64,000 nucleotides of DNA from Qipengyuania profundimaris. GTDB lineage: Bacteria > Pseudomonadota > Alphaproteobacteria > Sphingomonadales > Sphingomonadaceae. The number at the start of each line of letters is the position of its first letter. Within the stretch, counting starts at the first letter, position 1. Of the stretch, positions 60,817-64,000 are shown in pieces. The notes under the pieces are model-generated. The model had not been told where the DNA came from. It did no database searches and saw only the letters and a list, made by a program, of their open reading frames with translations. Made by a program: the position numbers and the translations under genes. Where the stretch lies: NCBI RefSeq assembly GCF_030717945.1, contig NZ_JAVAIM010000001.1, positions 867,131 through 931,130 of the forward strand. The letters run 5' to 3'.

Positions 60817-62007
60817 CTAGACCGGGATGTCTATTTTCACCACTGCGCCATTCTGATCGGCACTGGCATAGCACGCTTCCATGATGCGCATGTCGCGCAG
60901 GCCCATTTCGCCTGGCGTGCGCAGTTCCATCGCGCCGCGTGCTGCCAGAGAGAAACCGTCAACCTGCGCAGCGAACTGGCTCATCGCATCGCCTGCCTGA
61001 TAGGTGCGCGGGGCCGAGCCGCCGCTCTCCAATGTAATCTGGTTGAACCCGTAAGTCGTCGCAGGCTGCAGTTCGACACTGGCCTCGCTCCCGAAAAAGC
61101 GCTGGCGCGAAACGTAGGGGCTCCAGCAATAGGAAGACGATCCCTGTAGGTTGATCCCGCTCGCCATGGTCAGGCGGTAATCGATGGCGCCTTCGACCTC
61201 GGTAAAGCGAGGGTCGCCCTCTGGCGTGGCATAGGCCGCCGACACCCCTGTCACCCGGTCGCCCGGAAGCATCATCAGCGAAGTGTTGATGCCGTAGATG
61301 CCGATATCCCACAGCGAGCCTCCGCCGCCCAGAGCCTTCTCGAGACGCCATTTGTGCGGCGGGTAGTCGGGATTGGCGGAAAAGCCGTGCTCGGCCGAGA
61401 TGAAGCGCATCGTCCCGAGCGTGCCGCCGCGCACCTGGCCCAGGACATGGACATTGTTCGGTTCGAAATGGACGCGGTATGCGACGCCCAGCTTGCGCTG
61501 CGCTTCGGCTGCCGCGCGGACCATGGCTTCGGCTTCCTTCGCGCTCGTGGCCATCGGCTTTTCGCACAGCACATGCTTGCCTGCTTTAAGCGCGCGGATG
61601 GTATATTCGGCATGCAGACCCACCGGGAGGACGATATAGACGCAGTCGATCTCCGGATCTTCGGCGATGGAGTCGAAACTGGAGTAGTCATAATGACGCC
61701 CGACACCGTACCGCTCGCCCAAAGTCTGCGCCTTGTCCGAATTGCCCGACACGAAAGCGGTCATGCGCGAATGGCGCGCATTGGCGAAACCGGGAATGAC
61801 CTGTCCCACGCCGAATGTGCCGAGACCGACTATCGCCCAGCCCATCCGCTTGCGGGGCTCTTCGGGGAGGTCGGGATTGCCCATCAGCGGCTGACCTTCG
61901 GCGGTCTGCGCGGCCGCGCTACCCGCTGCGAACAGTGCTGCGGCGCTGGCCCCTCCGACCAGTGTCTCGCGCCGTGTGGGATGTCTGCGCTTGCCGGTCT
62001 TCTCCAT
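60817..62007 (-). CDS. Gfo/Idh/MocA oxidoreductase, Tat-exported
   Basis: A 396-aa NAD(P)-binding oxidoreductase like periplasmic glucose-fructose oxidoreductase. A twin-arginine signal (TRRETLVGG, ending AGSAAAQ) is followed by a Rossmann fold (VGLGTFG) and the catalytic EKP motif in VLCEKPMA, then a C-terminal alpha/beta domain. ATG 62007 is preferred over an upstream TTG at 62034. Substrate unknown; a sugar or sugar lactone in the periplasm is likely. Divergent from the ROK kinase. Confidence 0.86.
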   Translation of the reverse strand: MEKTGKRRHPTRRETLVGGASAAALFAAGSAAAQTAEGQPLMGNPDLPEEPRKRMGWAIVGLGTFGVGQVIPGFANARHSRMTAFVSGNSDKAQTLGERYGVGRHYDYSSFDSIAEDPEIDCVYIVLPVGLHAEYTIRALKAGKHVLCEKPMATSAKEAEAMVRAAAEAQRKLGVAYRVHFEPNNVHVLGQVRGGTLGTMRFISAEHGFSANPDYPPHKWRLEKALGGGGSLWDIGIYGINTSLMMLPGDRVTGVSAAYATPEGDPRFTEVEGAIDYRLTMASGINLQGSSSYCWSPYVSRQRFFGSEASVELQPATTYGFNQITLESGGSAPRTYQAGDAMSQFAAQVDGFSLAARGAMELRTPGEMGLRDMRIMEACYASADQNGAVVKIDIPV

Positions 62008-62117
62008 AATGCCTTGTCCTTCGATGCCCTCCAAACCGCTATGGCAAACATCGAGGCGGGTGACTAGGATAGCGGGGCCGAGGAAGAGGGGGACGGAAGA
62101 TCGCTGAGCAGGCCGGA

Positions 62118-62987
62118 TTGCTGGGCGGTATCGAAGCGGGCGGGACCAAGTTCGTGCTCGCGGCTGGCAGATCGCCCGCCGATATCGCCGCGCGCCACGT
62201 CATTCCTACGGGCGATCCTGCAAATACCTTGCGGGAAGCGGCAGACTGGTTCCGCGCGCAAGGCGCTCTCGCATCGCTCGGCATAGCCAGCTTCGGTCCG
62301 GTAGATCTTGACCCTGGATCGCTCACATGGGGCTATATCACCTCGACGCCAAAGCCGGGCTGGAGGAATTGCGATATTGCCGGTTTCTTCGCCAAAACGC
62401 TGTCCTGCCCGGTCGGCTTCGATACCGATGTCAATGCTGCTGCGCTCGCAGAATGGCGCGCGAGGGGAGCTTCGCGGCAGGCCTCGCTGGCCTATGTGAC
62501 CGTGGGAACGGGTATTGGCGGCGGCGTGGTTGCAGGTGGCGAGATTTTCGGCAGGCCCACCCATCCCGAGGTCGGACATATCCGCGTGGCACGGCATGAA
62601 GACGATGGAGAGTTCGCAGGCAGCTGCCCCTATCATGGCGATTGCTTGGAGGGGCTTGTCAGCGGCCCTGCCATTGTGGCGCGCTGGGGCAGACGGCTCG
62701 ATGAGTTGCAGGACGAAGGCACGCGGGAGGTGGTGGCCCATTACCTTGGCCAGCTATGCTTGGCGATGTTCTCGTTCTCGGCAGTGGAGCGAGTGGTGAT
62801 GGGCGGCGGGGTCATGGAAACCCCGGGCCTGCTCGAACGTGTCCGCGATAGTTTCGCAAAGCTCGACAATTGCTACCTGCCCGGTGGGGTCGACAGGAAG
62901 ATAGAAGGTCCCGCGCTTGGCGAGCGTTCGGGCATTACCGGAGCGCTGGTGTTGGCCGAAAACGCCCTCTCGCAGCAGGACGATTAA
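62118..62987 (+). CDS. ROK-family sugar kinase (fructokinase-like)
   Basis: A 289-aa cytoplasmic ATP-dependent sugar kinase. The ROK signatures are present: phosphate loop GGIEAGGTKF at the N-terminus, catalytic aspartate region FDTDVNAAALAE, GTGIGGGVV, and the zinc-type HxnCxxHxxC region (GHIRVA to CPYHGDCLEG). The sequence is closest to fructokinase (Mak/ScrK-type ROK). TTG start at 62118 fits the family N-terminus. Its last 4 bp overlap the convergent sulfotransferase gene. Confidence 0.88.
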   Translation: MLGGIEAGGTKFVLAAGRSPADIAARHVIPTGDPANTLREAADWFRAQGALASLGIASFGPVDLDPGSLTWGYITSTPKPGWRNCDIAGFFAKTLSCPVGFDTDVNAAALAEWRARGASRQASLAYVTVGTGIGGGVVAGGEIFGRPTHPEVGHIRVARHEDDGEFAGSCPYHGDCLEGLVSGPAIVARWGRRLDELQDEGTREVVAHYLGQLCLAMFSFSAVERVVMGGGVMETPGLLERVRDSFAKLDNCYLPGGVDRKIEGPALGERSGITGALVLAENALSQQDD

Positions 62988-63742
62988 TCGCTGCCACCCT
63001 CATATTGTTGGCGCCATTCGCGCGCTCCCGATTGCGACTGCTGCCTGATCCTCGGCACTTCTATCTCCGCTGCCGGGTCGAGCGCGACCGACAGATAGTC
63101 CGCCACAGCTGCCACTGCATCCGTGGGAGAGGCGACCACATCTTCGTACCACAGTACTAGTGGCGTGATCCCCATCTCACGGCACATCTGCGCCCATGCT
63201 TCGTCCTGCGCAGCGAGTTCGCGGCGGGCCCGATTCACCATATGTGCCGAATAGATAGGATCTGGGTCTTCCCCGTGTTCCTGCTCCGCGCGCCAGATCC
63301 CCGAGAGGCTTGCTCGGGCCAAAGAGATTGCGTGCGCGATTTCGTCTCTGCGTCGCAATTGCACCACCCGGCTTCCGTGTCCTTTCCCGAGAAGGAAGCG
63401 CATGGTTCTTGTGAGAAGCGAAGGGTTCTGGCTGCCCAAGACCTCCATCTGGAGCGGGAAGGCCTTCATCCCGAAAATGCCGTTGGGCGAGGTCCGGTGT
63501 GCGACGACATGCTCCCAGACAGCAGCCTGCCGGTCCGGCAAGCCGTTAGCCGAGCCGAAGGGGCCGGTGGCTTCGAAGTTCAGATATTCCAGCGGAGCTC
63601 CGAGGCAGCCTGTCTGCCATAGCAGATGGCTTAGGAATGTGCTGCCGCTTCTAGGCGTTGTCGCGAGCAAATAGGGTTTGGGTCGACCTTCATAAAGTGG
63701 CCAATCCAGCGTCTTTTCATAACCGGTCACAATAGGGCTCAT
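62984..63742 (-). CDS. Stf0-type sulfotransferase
   Basis: A 252-aa PAPS-dependent sulfotransferase of the Stf0 group (known members sulfate trehalose). The 5'-phosphosulfate loop is TTPRSGSTFLS, and GIFGMKAF, LRRRDEIAHAISL and LWYEDVVASP blocks follow the family. Acceptor unknown; a sugar is plausible from family and context. It stands alone on the minus strand at the right edge of the locus. Confidence 0.85.
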   Translation of the reverse strand: MSPIVTGYEKTLDWPLYEGRPKPYLLATTPRSGSTFLSHLLWQTGCLGAPLEYLNFEATGPFGSANGLPDRQAAVWEHVVAHRTSPNGIFGMKAFPLQMEVLGSQNPSLLTRTMRFLLGKGHGSRVVQLRRRDEIAHAISLARASLSGIWRAEQEHGEDPDPIYSAHMVNRARRELAAQDEAWAQMCREMGITPLVLWYEDVVASPTDAVAAVADYLSVALDPAAEIEVPRIRQQSQSGAREWRQQYEGGSD

Positions 63743-64000
63743 CGAATCCCTTCATAGTGGGCCGTAGCCGTCCGCGCACCCTCTGTAATTTGGCTCGTTC
63801 CCAGAGTAGGTTGCAGCACCACCGGCACCGGACAGTCGGCAATCGGCCCCAAAGCGGGCATTGTCAAAATAGCTTGTTAAGCAACCCTGGTTCGCTAGCC
63901 TCAGCCTTGCCCTGGTCTCTGCTATGGATAGACCGTGTTTATCTCCCCCGACCTTGTTGGCGCCTCAGATATTCAAGTTCTGCGAGTGACAAGCCCGCGT
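63743..64000. other. Right-edge intergenic region, possible gene start
   Basis: About 190 bp upstream of the Stf0 gene show no feature I can name. From GTG 63935 a plus-strand frame (beginning FISPDLVGAS) stays open to the window end and could be the start of the next gene, but there are only 22 codons and no clear ribosome site. Confidence 0.25.

Noticed and set aside
1-64000. CRISPR arrays, insertion sequences or a replication origin
   Set aside because: I saw no regularly spaced repeats, no transposase-like protein with terminal inverted repeats, and no DnaA-box cluster or replication gene.

Overview
The window reads as a GC-rich alphaproteobacterial chromosome, most likely Sphingomonadales and probably Erythrobacteraceae. 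The basis is the serS-surE-LysM/M23 gene order, TonB-dependent receptors of the Xanthomonas/Caulobacter type, Caulobacter-like oxidative xylose genes, and flavin-dependent halogenase-like genes linked to receptors. The genus is inferred, not proven.

Region 1 (1-13.5 kb) is mostly core genome: a candidate aromatic-amino-acid attenuator leader at the left edge, a CHASE2-EAL phosphodiesterase, rimO, a potassium channel, the serS-surE-nlpD-like operon, a sulfotransferase, and a TonB receptor divergent from a TetR regulator. Region 2 (13.56-16.5 kb) looks like the end of an integrated element: a 50-nt 3' fragment of tRNA-Val(CAC), a tyrosine recombinase, an AlpA/excisionase-like HTH protein and an orphan membrane protein.

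Region 3 (16.8-62 kb) is a large polysaccharide-utilisation locus. A GH10 xylanase, two tandem GH3, GH67 alpha-glucuronidase, GH43, a SASA-type esterase and a GH5 mannanase-like enzyme can dismantle decorated xylan. A second set (GH5 endoglucanase, ExoP-type GH3, BglX-type GH3, GH31 alpha-xylosidase with PA14 insert, GH43) suits xyloglucan or mixed glucans. A 1126-aa TonB receptor and an MFS sugar porter import products. The complete Weimberg pathway is present: xylB (xylose dehydrogenase), xylC (lactonase), xylD (xylonate dehydratase), xylX (2-keto-3-deoxyxylonate dehydratase) and an alpha-ketoglutarate-semialdehyde dehydrogenase, taking D-xylose to 2-oxoglutarate. A LacI repressor gene sits in the middle, and six copies of a TGGTAGCGCTACCA-like palindrome lie at the main promoters, so the locus is probably one regulon.

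The most unusual part is 19.9-27.0 kb: three flavin-dependent halogenase-like genes, a fourth paralogue that has lost the halogenase catalytic residues, and a JmjC/cupin protein, all wired into the xylose/xylan transcription units around the receptor. One halogenase is frameshifted at a CG dinucleotide run. A second JmjC/cupin gene lies in the glucan-hydrolase operon. Region 4 (60.6-64 kb) holds a decayed enolase-superfamily gene tail, a Tat-exported Gfo/Idh oxidoreductase, a ROK sugar kinase and an Stf0 sulfotransferase.
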